From the NCBI GenBank assembly GCA_038745535.1, contig JBCDLI010000006.1:1-64000 (forward strand): 64,000 bases of DNA, given 5' to 3'. Each line of letters starts with the position of its first letter. Position 1 is the first letter of the stretch. This document shows positions 9,786-18,091 of this stretch, in pieces. The notes below the pieces were generated by a model, which was given only the letters and a program-made list of their open reading frames with translations, was not told where the DNA came from and made no database searches. The translations under genes and the position numbers were made by a program. This DNA is from JBCDLI01 sp038745535 (GTDB lineage Bacteria > Pseudomonadota > Alphaproteobacteria > Rhizobiales > Rhizobiaceae).

Positions 9786-9860
9786 AGCGGTTGGAAGTCG
9801 CACTTTGTTTTTGCGCCACTCTCGTCGATTGGTCCGCAATACGACTGTCACGCATCGGCG

Positions 9861-10033
9861 AATATCTGTTGCTCATTCAGTGTTCTCGCTTCGCGAATTT
9901 CGCTCAAGCTCTCGGCATTTGCGGTGCAATTGCCTGCCGGTTCGACGTGCCGGTATTCACTTCTGGCTGGTCGCACTCGATGTTTGGTTTGCAAACATCT
10001 GTTGCTTGTTCAGCATTTTCGCTGCGCGAAATT
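9861..10033 (+). repeat. Imperfect direct repeat, two 40-base copies
   Basis: Positions 9861-9900 and 9994-10033 align over 40 bases with eight differences (about 80% identity). Both contain ATCTGTTGCT followed by TTCAG and a TCGCT(T/G)CGCGAA end. The pair fills most of the gene-free gap between add and the tRNA-Ser 3' end. No coding function is apparent. Confidence 0.55.
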
Positions 10034-10035
10034 GC

Positions 10036-10125
10036 TGGCGGTGAGACAGGGATTCGAACCCTGGAGACGGTTTCCCGCCTACACGCGTTCCAGGCGTGCG
10101 CCTTCAACCACTCGGCCACCTCACC
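10036..10125 (-). tRNA. tRNA-Ser (anticodon GGA)
   Basis: Read on the minus strand the gene starts GGTGAGGTGGCCGAGTGG and ends in the T-arm GGTTCGAATCC, the acceptor strand TCTCACC, discriminator G and an encoded CCA. The anticodon GGA (plus-strand positions 10089-10091) sits in the loop CTGGAAC, so it reads UCC/UCU serine codons. A long variable arm (GGCGGGAAACCGTC) is present, as class II tRNAs require. Its first 28 bases recur twice just upstream on the same strand. Confidence 0.96.
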
Positions 10126-10415
10126 ACTTATAACTCCAGCTGGAAAACCAGAGTGGTTGAACAAAGCGCACGCGCCGTCCTAATGATTTGTGTTTTCCAG
10201 CATGCTGGAAAATCACTGGTGCGCCTTCAACCACTCGGCCACCTCACCATTAATAACTCCAGCTGGAAAACCAGAGCGGTTGAAGAAAGCGCACGCGCCG
10301 TCCTAATGATTTGTGTTTTCCAGCATGCCGGAAAATCACGCCTCTGATGATTTGTGTTTTCCGACATGCCGGAAAATCACTGGTGCGCCTTCAACCAATC
10401 GGCCACCTCACCACT
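10126..10415. repeat. tRNA-Ser fragment and palindrome array
   Basis: The first 28 bases of the tRNA-Ser gene (10098-10125) recur at 10221-10248 (identical) and 10385-10412 (one difference), all in the same orientation. Each is separated by a unit that contains CCAGCTGGAAAACCAGAG and AAAGCGCACGCGCCGTCC, then a palindrome. The palindromes are TTTTCCAGCATGCTGGAAAA (10193-10212, perfect), 10316-10335 and 10357-10376 (each near-perfect). Copy spacing is 123 and 164 bases; the difference is one extra 41-base palindrome unit. The fragments lack anticodon and T arms, so they are not functional tRNAs. The array occupies most of the gap to the gene at 10550. Confidence 0.85.
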
Positions 10416-10549
10416 GGAGCGGTCGTCTATCTTTCAAATCTCGTTTGTACAAGCACGACTTGACCAACTTCTGCCATCAATGGCGCCAATTGTGCTGCGA
10501 AACAAAACTGGCTACGGCGTCGCGTCAAAGTCATAACCCCGATTGACCA

Positions 10550-10882
10550 ATGATCCGACTGCTTCTGCGCGCCATAGCGTTTTTATTTGTTGCCCTCGCA
10601 TCTGTTCACGGCATCGTGGATGTCGCACGTTCGCTGGGCAGTGACGCGCTTTTGCTGACGTCAATTGATGAAACACTCAACGTTCTTATTCCGACCGCGT
10701 ACTCAGACTTCCTGCAGTCTTTGAAAAACGGCGATTTTGCGCTGCCATTTTCGATACCCGATGGCACAATTGAATTCATTGTTTCACTCCCCACATCGCT
10801 GGTAGCACTTACGATTGGAGCGCTATTTTTTCTGTTAAGCGGCTTCCGGCGACGCAGGACGGGACGATTTACCGTCGGTTAA
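10550..10882 (+). CDS. Hypothetical membrane protein, two TM segments
   Basis: A 110-residue protein of unknown function. An N-terminal hydrophobic helix (about residues 3-22, LLLRAIAFLFVALASVHGIV) and a C-terminal one (about 80-98, TSLVALTIGALFFLLSG) flank a loop of some 55 residues that is probably periplasmic. The protein ends in an arginine-rich tail (RRRRTGR). The ATG has only a weak upstream ribosome site. It precedes msrA by about 50 bases in the same direction and may share its transcript. I recognise no family. Confidence 0.6.
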   Translation: MIRLLLRAIAFLFVALASVHGIVDVARSLGSDALLLTSIDETLNVLIPTAYSDFLQSLKNGDFALPFSIPDGTIEFIVSLPTSLVALTIGALFFLLSGFRRRRTGRFTVG

Positions 10883-10931
10883 ACCGTTGCATTCCCGCGA
10901 AGCGTTCAATGATGAAGCGAGGAGATGAGTT

Positions 10932-11597
10932 ATGTTTTTGACTGACCTGCTACGAAAAAAGACCGAAATGGTGTCGGCAGACAAAGCACTTGGCGGCCGT
11001 GAACAGCCGATTGCCAGTGGAGAAACGCATTTCGTCAATGGCAACTCATTTAAAGGCCCTTTTCCCGACCATTTGGAAATCGCCTATCTCGGCTTGGGCT
11101 GTTTTTGGGGTGCTGAACGATTGTTCTGGAAGCTCGATGGCGTGTTCGTGACGGCGGTGGGCTATCAAGGCGGGTTCACACCAAATCCGACATACCAAGA
11201 AACCTGCACGGGCCAGACCGGTCACGCCGAAACAGTGATGGTCGTTTTTGATCCGAGCGTCGTTTCTTTCAAAGAACTCCTGAAAGTTTTCTTTGAAGAG
11301 CACGACCCGACCCAGGGCATGCGTCAGGGCAATGATGTGGGGACGACTTACAGGTCAGCGATTTACACATCGACAGACGAACAATTGGCTGAAGCCAAAG
11401 CGATGGTGGAACACTATCAAGAGCGGCTTAAAGCTCACGGTGTGACCGCTGCGATTACGACCGAGGTGGGTATGGCAGACACATTCTTCTACGCCGAAGA
11501 ATATCATCAGCAATATCTTGCTAAGAACCCCGGAGGCTATTGCGGGCTGGATGGAACGGGCGTGTCATGTCCGGTGCCTACAGGTGTCAGCGCATAA
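10932..11597 (+). CDS. msrA: Peptide methionine sulfoxide reductase MsrA
   Basis: Reduces the S-epimer of methionine sulfoxide in proteins and free methionine. The 221-residue protein carries the catalytic motif GCFWGAE with Cys57, the GYQGG segment, the TGHAE motif, DPTQGMRQGNDVGTTYRSAIY and a C-terminal cysteine pair region (GYCGLDGTGVSCPVP) that can supply resolving thiols. GAGG lies before the start. The last 177 bases (11421-11597) are repeated with about three differences at 38453-38629, beyond the polysaccharide island; identity ends exactly at the stop codon. Confidence 0.95.
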   Translation: MFLTDLLRKKTEMVSADKALGGREQPIASGETHFVNGNSFKGPFPDHLEIAYLGLGCFWGAERLFWKLDGVFVTAVGYQGGFTPNPTYQETCTGQTGHAETVMVVFDPSVVSFKELLKVFFEEHDPTQGMRQGNDVGTTYRSAIYTSTDEQLAEAKAMVEHYQERLKAHGVTAAITTEVGMADTFFYAEEYHQQYLAKNPGGYCGLDGTGVSCPVPTGVSA

Positions 11598-11997
11598 GGC
11601 CCACACCGACACCTCCGGAAAGGCTAGATTTGTAAGACAACATTCGTTGTTTGACGTTGATTTAAGAAAGTGGAGAAGCGGTAGCGTCAAAACTCCACGC
11701 CAATGTCAACCCATTACTTCTTGCCAAAAAAAGCGATAAAGAGGATGAAAGATTTGCCGAACGATGTAGACTCGATTGTTGATCAGGCGTCTCCGTCATC
11801 CAAAACTCGTCCAAGCATCGTATTGCCTCACGCATTAGAGCGATTGCGCGTCATCCATCTGACAACGTGACTTTTCCTTCGTTTCGGCGACGTAAGTCAA
11901 CAGGGTTTAAGTCTGATTTCGTTGTCATCCGGTTTGCAGCTTTGTGCCAATGCGCCTACTACGGCGCTACGTCTTCTATATGCAAAAACAACCGCCC
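11598..11997. other. Gene-free stretch at the left island edge
   Basis: About 400 bases between the msrA stop and the first sulfotransferase gene. I see no convincing gene, tRNA, terminator hairpin or integrase remnant. It begins immediately where the msrA duplicate on the right side also ends, so it is the first sequence unique to the island. Confidence 0.5.
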
Positions 11998-12642
11998 ATG
12001 ATCATCTCACACAAGCTACAGCTTTTTCATGTTCACGTCCCTAAAACTGGCGGCACCACTATAAATGCAGTTATAAAATCCTGGGATCCATCAGCTGAGA
12101 ACCTCACAGAAAGAGGTCATGAACCGCTGAGCTTTATCGCGAACACATTTCCTAAAATCTTTTCCGAGTACTTATCCATCGCGTGTGTGAGAAATCCTTG
12201 GGCACGCGTTGTCTCCCTCTATGATTACCGAAAAATCTCTATCGACAGAATTCCTCAAGGAGGTTGGCCTCCCCATTGGCCAAGCCGGGATCAGGTTAAT
12301 TCAATGAGCTTCCACGAGTTCTTGAATGAGGCAATGGTTGAGGATGAGTGCGAAATTTGCCCTCCACGAGACGCGGAAAAATGTGTCTGGCTCGAACCAT
12401 CATGTTCGGCTTGGATTTCAATAGGAAGAAAAATTGCGATCGATCGAGTCCTGAGAACGGAAACCCTAGGGGACGATCTCAAGAAACTCGGATCGGAATT
12501 AGGTGTAACTGGTCGCGACATTCCCCGCCTGAATCAGGGAGTAAAAAGGAACTATCAGGATGCTTACGACAGAAGTCAGCGCGAATTCGTAGGAAAGCGA
12601 TACGACATTGACGTTGAGAACTTCGGCTATCGGTTTAATTAG
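11998..12642 (+). CDS. Sulfotransferase family 2-like protein
   Basis: A 214-residue cytosolic protein with the PAPS-binding P-loop VPKTGGTT (about residues 13-20) just after the N-terminal MIISHK strand, and the second sulfotransferase motif CVRNPWARVVSLYDY (3'-phosphate-binding Arg/Ser region). Such enzymes move sulfate from PAPS to sugars or other acceptors. The start at 11998 is chosen by comparison with the similar protein at 37699, which also begins MIISHK; in-frame starts at 11944 and 11980 exist and no strong ribosome site decides. Its place at the left edge of the polysaccharide island suggests a carbohydrate acceptor. Confidence 0.75.
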   Translation: MIISHKLQLFHVHVPKTGGTTINAVIKSWDPSAENLTERGHEPLSFIANTFPKIFSEYLSIACVRNPWARVVSLYDYRKISIDRIPQGGWPPHWPSRDQVNSMSFHEFLNEAMVEDECEICPPRDAEKCVWLEPSCSAWISIGRKIAIDRVLRTETLGDDLKKLGSELGVTGRDIPRLNQGVKRNYQDAYDRSQREFVGKRYDIDVENFGYRFN

Positions 12643-12827
12643 ACGCGGTTTAAAAGTACCCAAACGAGCTCGCTAGAAAACCCCGTGTCAGTGAATTACT
12701 AGCCAAAATTTGGATACTCCCCGCGGAGCCACGAATTTTCGTCCATAGTTTTCATTACCCACCAGTCGAAACTACCAGCTTCTTCGTTTCGAGGCTCAAG
12801 CAACCAGACCGGGAGGGCAGGCTGTCG

Positions 12828-13465
12828 ATGATCTCAAGCAAATACAAATTCATTTTTATCCATATCCCATAGACAGGGGGGACTTCTATTCAATCCCTCC
12901 TTTTACCGCACAGTGATGACCGAAAAGTATTTGCTGATCATCAAGATGGCGTCGAACGTTTCAATGTTCAGGGACCGGTTACACCAAGAAAGCATGCGAT
13001 GCTGTCAGCATATGGTAAGCGCCTCGCAGACAGGTTTGGAGATTTTACCATTACCACCGCCATCCATTCGAGCGAGCGGTCTCCGGTTATTTTTCACCCC
13101 ACAAGTGGATGGTAGAGGAGGGCGGCACTTGGGTTGCCCAACCACCGCGATGAGATGAGGAGGCCTTTTTGCACCAGCTCGATAGGATCGACCACCGTCC
13201 GGCCGTAGACTTTTTGAAAGTTGAGAACACGGTCATCAAGCCTGATTTAGTCGTGCGGTATGAGAACCTTGAAAGTGACGTGGCTCACATGCTCAGAATT
13301 CTTCAAGTACCCTCAGAATTCCAATTATTACAACGCCGAAACCGGACCGCGGCGCATGACGATCTGCGGGCTAAAGTTCTGTCTTCAAAAGCTCTCTCCC
13401 GCCGTGTCGAAGAATTTTACGAAGAGGATATGGCATATTTCGACTACGCGCCGTTTCACCCGTAG
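12828..13465 (+). pseudogene. Decayed sulfotransferase gene
   Basis: Reading from ATG 12828 gives MISSKYKFIFIHIP, then TAG where the P-loop lysine should stand, then TGGTSIQSLL, so the PAPS loop IPKTGGTS is broken by a nonsense codon. The frame is followed to about 13040. Homology then continues in another frame (HPFERAVSGYFSPHKW, then EEGGTWVAQPP), where a further TGA falls near 13156, and resumes as DEEAFLHQLDRID through VVRYENLES and ends at 13465. One frameshift and two stops make it non-functional. It is closest in layout to the intact sulfotransferases at 11998 and 37699. Confidence 0.8.
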
Positions 13466-13476
13466 TCGTTTAATTC

Positions 13477-14928
13477 TCAAACCCACACTCCGACCGCCGT
13501 TAATGCGCCGATCCTTAGTCCGCCAGCGCCCGCATCGAATTCACGTACAAAGACGAGATTTGAGTTGGAAATCGGCGACGGCAACGTGGTGCCAACTTGA
13601 ATGTGAGCATTTACGAAGCCGCCACCGGTGCCGTGGCCCGCACTGAAGGCCGTATCATGATCGGCGGATGCTGATGTGACATTTGAAAAGCTCCCGCCGG
13701 TCGCGTCCGGTGTGACACCAATATGCCCGTTCCACCCGCCGGTGCCCTGCGCTGAGATGCCAGCCATCAATGCCAATCCAGCTTGTGGGAAAATTGCACC
13801 GGTGTGCAGATGCAGGAACTGTGAAATATCCACCGCGACGACCTTCGCACCGTTCAAGTTCGGCTCACCCAGTTGCACAGTTTCGCCGGGAAGCCAGCCA
13901 GCGATGTGTGTGCTATCGATAACTCGAAGATCAGATGCGGCAGGCGCTGCCTCAATCCAACATGCTTCGGGCGGGCTTTTCGACATATTCCACAATCGCA
14001 AATAGCTGAGCCCCTGCATGACGTGAGAGAAGAACATCCTGCTTGCGACTGGGCCGGTCCCGATAATGATTGGAACACCAGTATTTGGATCATTGCCGTA
14101 TCGGTTTCCATCGGCAAGCGTGATGATGTCTCCTGACACATTGTTGATGGTCGCAGCCCGGGGGAACCCCGTCCGTGGTTCGTCAAAGCGCCAAATAGTT
14201 GATATGTTTGCGCCGCCGGGCGTGAAAATCTGGCTGCTTAATGGTGCACCGCTCAGTGCGTGCTTCATACCTTGGGGAAAGGTAACACCGCCCGTTGATT
14301 GATCAGCGATAAGCGCATCAATCCAGTCAGCTCCGTTTGGTGACACCTTCACCCGCCAGTCATCATCGCCCGTTAGCCCAAATTCTGCGCGGCCTGACCA
14401 ACCTGTTTGAAACAGTATTGAGGCCGTGTCTGATGATGAGTTCTTATTGATTTTCAGTTGGTGGCCTGCGCCCTCATGGGTCAAAAGTGAGGACGGCGCG
14501 CCCACGACAAGCCTGTTCGTTTCATCCGCTGACGCATTAATTCCCAGCGAAGCCATGTTTTGAAGTGAAGACGGTGATGCGACCGCCTCAACCCATGTGC
14601 TGCCGTCAAAGCACAAAAGCAGACGGTTCGATAAGTCGCGCGCCAGCCAACCCGGTTTCGGTTCTAGGAAGGCCCAAAAACCATCCTGCCAAGCGGCAAT
14701 TTGGTTAGGCTTGCCAAGCCATTCATTGATAGGCGCGGTGCCTGTCCAGTGACGCTCGCCCGCCACAGGGTTTGCCGGAGGCGTATTCTCACCCATCGTT
14801 GAAAACGCAAGCTGCACAAGTGCGTCGAGCATGCGTATCGCTTCATTGTGCGTGACGTGTTTTTGGGCCTGTGCCGGCATAATATATGGGAGCGATAGGT
14901 TCTCGCTGCTGTCCTCGATCGTCGCCAT
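13477..14928 (-). CDS. DUF2793-domain protein (phage/GTA tail-type)
   Basis: A 483-residue protein whose N-terminal 110 residues match DUF2793: LPYIMPAQAQKHVTHNEA, then GERHWTGTAP, WQDGFWAFLEPKPGW and FDGSTW. That domain is found in tail-associated proteins of prophages and gene-transfer agents of alphaproteobacteria. The rest is glycine-, serine- and threonine-rich with many aromatic-poor beta-like segments, as in fibre or receptor-binding proteins. No other phage gene lies nearby. The start at 14928 (MATIEDSS) is chosen over 14943. It is convergent with the decayed sulfotransferase. Confidence 0.75.
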   Translation of the reverse strand: MATIEDSSENLSLPYIMPAQAQKHVTHNEAIRMLDALVQLAFSTMGENTPPANPVAGERHWTGTAPINEWLGKPNQIAAWQDGFWAFLEPKPGWLARDLSNRLLLCFDGSTWVEAVASPSSLQNMASLGINASADETNRLVVGAPSSLLTHEGAGHQLKINKNSSSDTASILFQTGWSGRAEFGLTGDDDWRVKVSPNGADWIDALIADQSTGGVTFPQGMKHALSGAPLSSQIFTPGGANISTIWRFDEPRTGFPRAATINNVSGDIITLADGNRYGNDPNTGVPIIIGTGPVASRMFFSHVMQGLSYLRLWNMSKSPPEACWIEAAPAASDLRVIDSTHIAGWLPGETVQLGEPNLNGAKVVAVDISQFLHLHTGAIFPQAGLALMAGISAQGTGGWNGHIGVTPDATGGSFSNVTSASADHDTAFSAGHGTGGGFVNAHIQVGTTLPSPISNSNLVFVREFDAGAGGLRIGALTAVGVWV

Positions 14929-15357
14929 CGTGATGAGCTCCATCCTTTAGTTATGCCGGTGCAAATCACCCGCGCATGATGGGTCGATGGTAGCTCCGTC
15001 CAAAAACGGGCGGATAAATAGGGCGTGAAATTATGTGAGCGCAATGTCTGTGAGTAGCCAAACACTTACCGCTGCAAGCTTTTTCCGCGTCACCAAATCA
15101 GCGACCTCAGTGAGTTTCGCCGAAGATGATTGAGCCATTCAATTAACAAAATATACCACGATACCTTTCGAAGAATCAGCTTGGAGAGTAAGGACAGCCT
15201 TTTGGTTTTAGTCCCTATTTGAGTAGTACATTGAAACGTTCTGCATTTTTCCTTTGCATGTTAAGCGTCCCCGTACGCGGCACGTTCCCAAAACGGTCCA
15301 TCAAGATCCTCGTCCCAATTGAGCACAGATCAACATTGATGCTCGGGCACTGAAACG
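14929..15357. other. Gene-free divergent region
   Basis: About 430 bases between the leftward DUF2793 gene and the rightward glycosyltransferase at 15358. It must hold the promoters of both. I see no coding frame with family similarity and no clear hairpin. Confidence 0.4.
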
Positions 15358-16479
15358 ATGCGAAAAGTACTCCACGTTTTCAAACTCTATTACCCGGAAA
15401 AATTTGGGGGCGTGCAGCGGGCTATCTACGATATAGCCGAAGGCACGGTCGATTACGGCTATGCGTCGACGGTTTTTGCGCTGAGCAAAAAACCGAATTC
15501 GGATGGGTTCGATGTGGGCAGACATGACGCGGTCACGTTCAGTCAACAGGCATATATCGCTTCAACAGGTTTTTCTATTCCTGCGGCGATGGCATTTCGA
15601 AAGCATGCAAGCGAGGCCGACATCATCCACTACCATTTTCCTTGGCCATTTATGGATATTCTGCATTCGACCCTGAATGCACAAAAGCCGACAATCATCA
15701 CCTACCACTCAGACATCGTTAAACAGGGCAGGTTGCTTCGGTTGTATAAACCGCTCATGCATCGCTTTCTCAAAAGCGCTGATCGGATTATCGCGACCTC
15801 ACCAAATTACCTGCAATCCAGTCGCGTGCTGCAGCGCTACAGTGAGAAGACAACGGTTATACCCTTAGCGATGCCGGCCGACGAACAGCCTTGTGAGCCG
15901 TCAATTGTCGAGAAATGGCGAGCCAAGGTTGGAGAGGGCTATTTCTTATTCCTTGGGGCCTTGCGATATTACAAAGGCTTGGACACGCTCATATCTGTTG
16001 CCCGCACGACTGGGCTTCCCATTGTTATTGCTGGGACCGGACGCCAGAGCCATTCACTCAAGGCCTATGCGCCGGAGAATGTTCGCTTCATTGGCCACTA
16101 CACAGATAAGGACCGCGCGGCGCTTCTGTCATTGGCGCATGCCTTTGTTTTTCCATCCAATCGGCGTTCGGAAGCCTTTGGGATGAGCCTTCTGGAAGCA
16201 GCGCGGGCATCGCTTCCACTCATCTGCTGTGAGATCGGGACCGGTACGACCTTCGTGAACAAACATGAGGAAACAGGCCTCGTCGTACCGCCAAATGATC
16301 CAAACGCACTAGCTGATGCGATGAGACGCCTCGACAATGATCACGGCCTAGCGAAGCGTTTGGGCAACAACGCACGCGCGCGCTTCTTGCAACACTTCAC
16401 CACGGCCAAAACGTCCAACCTCTATGCGCAAACCTATGAAGACCTGCTCTCGACGCACGGTCAAACAGCGGCTGCCTAA
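15358..16479 (+). CDS. Glycosyltransferase, GT4 family
   Basis: A 373-residue GT-B fold transferase. The N-terminal domain begins VLHVFKLYYPEKFGGVQR, the acceptor-side glycine loop. The C-terminal nucleotide-sugar domain has YFLFLGALRYYKGLDTLI, VIAGTG and the EX7E element SEAFGMSLLEAARA, typical of retaining GT4 enzymes such as mannosyltransferases. Donor and acceptor cannot be fixed, but phosphomannomutase and ManC genes follow, so GDP-mannose is a reasonable guess. It is convergent with the phosphomannomutase gene. Confidence 0.88.
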   Translation: MRKVLHVFKLYYPEKFGGVQRAIYDIAEGTVDYGYASTVFALSKKPNSDGFDVGRHDAVTFSQQAYIASTGFSIPAAMAFRKHASEADIIHYHFPWPFMDILHSTLNAQKPTIITYHSDIVKQGRLLRLYKPLMHRFLKSADRIIATSPNYLQSSRVLQRYSEKTTVIPLAMPADEQPCEPSIVEKWRAKVGEGYFLFLGALRYYKGLDTLISVARTTGLPIVIAGTGRQSHSLKAYAPENVRFIGHYTDKDRAALLSLAHAFVFPSNRRSEAFGMSLLEAARASLPLICCEIGTGTTFVNKHEETGLVVPPNDPNALADAMRRLDNDHGLAKRLGNNARARFLQHFTTAKTSNLYAQTYEDLLSTHGQTAAA

Positions 16480-16483
16480 CGTT

Positions 16484-17917
16484 TTACGGCGCCCGCTTGC
16501 TCAAATGATCAAGCGCTTGAGACAGTAGTTCATCTGCCCGATCAGTAGTTGATGACTCCACATAGACCCGAAACTCAGGCGCGTTTCCCGATGGTCTAAG
16601 ATGCACGATGTCGCCACTTTCAAGAGAAGCCCGTAGCCCGTCAGTTTCATCGGTTGAGACAACCTTGCCGAAAGGCTCCATAAATTCAGACAGTTTGACT
16701 TCATCCTCCGAAAGATCGGCCAGCAATGCCAAAGACAAGTGAGTTGGCCAATCCACAAGGCGATCCGACCTCGTAAATCTAGGCGGTAGCGAGTCTGACA
16801 ATTTGGAAAGCGGTATGTTCTCGCGTTTTGCCAGAGCAACCGTTGCAAGAATTGGTAAGATAGCATCGCGTGTGGGCAATGGAGACAGCGTTGACCCATC
16901 GGGTAAAGTGAAGTCGGACCCAAGCAAGGTACCGCCATTGGCTTCGTAGCCTATGACAGCGTCCATCCCTTCCATGGATTTGATCACATGGGGCGAACCG
17001 ATTTTGGTACGGATCACTTGGTCAAACCACTTCGACTGTTCGACGACGCTATTCGATGAAACCGGCGTTACAATTGTTCTTGCACTGAGATACTTCGCCG
17101 AAAAGACGCCCAAAAGGTCACCTTGGAAGAAATTGCCTTTTTCATCCGCCAAGAGGGGTCTGTCACCATCTCCGTCCGTCGACACAATGATGTCAAATCC
17201 AAACTCGGAGCTCCACGCTTTTGCTTTCTCACGGTCAGCTTGTGAAACGGCTTCAGTGTCAATCGGGACAAAGTGAGATGTCCGCTCAAGCGCGGTGACT
17301 TCGGCTCCAAGGGCTTGAAGTAAGCGCGCAGTCAGATCACGACCGACAGCGGAGTGTTGGAAATGTCCAACCCTTTGCCCATCCAAGACGCCGGCGAAAC
17401 TTGTCATATAGCGCTGAAAATACTCTTCTTCGGGTGCGGGATCGGGATCACCCAAATCATTAGCCACCAAAGCTCCAGAAACTATGACCTCAGAAGAAGC
17501 GATAGGCGCCTCATCAGCCTTTGTGATTTCGCCATCGGCGTAGTAAAATTTGATGCCGTTTCTATCGAAGGGAATATGGCTTCCGGTAATCATCACAGCG
17601 GGTAGACTTTGCTGGGTACTCGCCAAAGCCAAAGCGGGGGTTGGAATTGTTCCGCAACAAATCGGCTGCATCCCCGCGTCAGTGATGGCTTTCGCAACAG
17701 CCAGTGCGATCTCCGGGGAAGAGGGGCGTAAATCGTATGCAAAGAGCACTTTCGACCCGGTCGTTACGCCCCGACTTTTGACGCCGTGATCAAGAAAGCC
17801 TCGGGTGACCGCGTAACACACTTGATCATTGAGATCGGTCACGAGCCCACGTAGCCCGCTTGTCCCAAAAGAAACCTGAGAGGCAGAGAGGATAGATCGG
17901 ACTGTATTTTCTACCAC
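16484..17917 (-). CDS. manB: Phosphomannomutase/phosphoglucomutase
   Basis: Alpha-D-phosphohexomutase that interconverts mannose 6- and 1-phosphate, feeding the ManC reaction encoded next to it. Motifs are FGTSGLRG near the N-terminus, the phospho-serine loop ITGSHIPFDRNG (usually TASH), the magnesium loop STDGDGDRP, the sugar-specificity segment GYEANGG and the phosphate-binding SGNAPEFR. I start at the GTG at 17917 (477 residues), which has GGAG eight bases upstream; TTG at 17953 is in frame. It is divergent from manC across about 170 bases. A phosphoglucomutase activity cannot be excluded. Confidence 0.85.
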   Translation of the reverse strand: MVENTVRSILSASQVSFGTSGLRGLVTDLNDQVCYAVTRGFLDHGVKSRGVTTGSKVLFAYDLRPSSPEIALAVAKAITDAGMQPICCGTIPTPALALASTQQSLPAVMITGSHIPFDRNGIKFYYADGEITKADEAPIASSEVIVSGALVANDLGDPDPAPEEEYFQRYMTSFAGVLDGQRVGHFQHSAVGRDLTARLLQALGAEVTALERTSHFVPIDTEAVSQADREKAKAWSSEFGFDIIVSTDGDGDRPLLADEKGNFFQGDLLGVFSAKYLSARTIVTPVSSNSVVEQSKWFDQVIRTKIGSPHVIKSMEGMDAVIGYEANGGTLLGSDFTLPDGSTLSPLPTRDAILPILATVALAKRENIPLSKLSDSLPPRFTRSDRLVDWPTHLSLALLADLSEDEVKLSEFMEPFGKVVSTDETDGLRASLESGDIVHLRPSGNAPEFRVYVESSTTDRADELLSQALDHLSKRAP

Positions 17918-18091
17918 GATATAGTCTCCATTCCGGAGGTCTCCCGCGCGCAATTTCCCGCAACACTACCGAATTCATTTACCGGCCAAAATTCACCTAC
18001 GCGGTCGACCAATGACCCGTTGTGCCTGCCTTGGCGGTTGGTTAATAGCGACGCAGCGACCTTTGATTTCTCAATTTTTAGAGCGTGATAG

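Noticed and set aside
10126..10415. Regularly spaced repeats resembling a small CRISPR array
   Set aside because: The intervals between repeats are themselves repeated rather than unique, spacings differ (123 and 164), and the repeat is a tRNA fragment. No cas genes are near.
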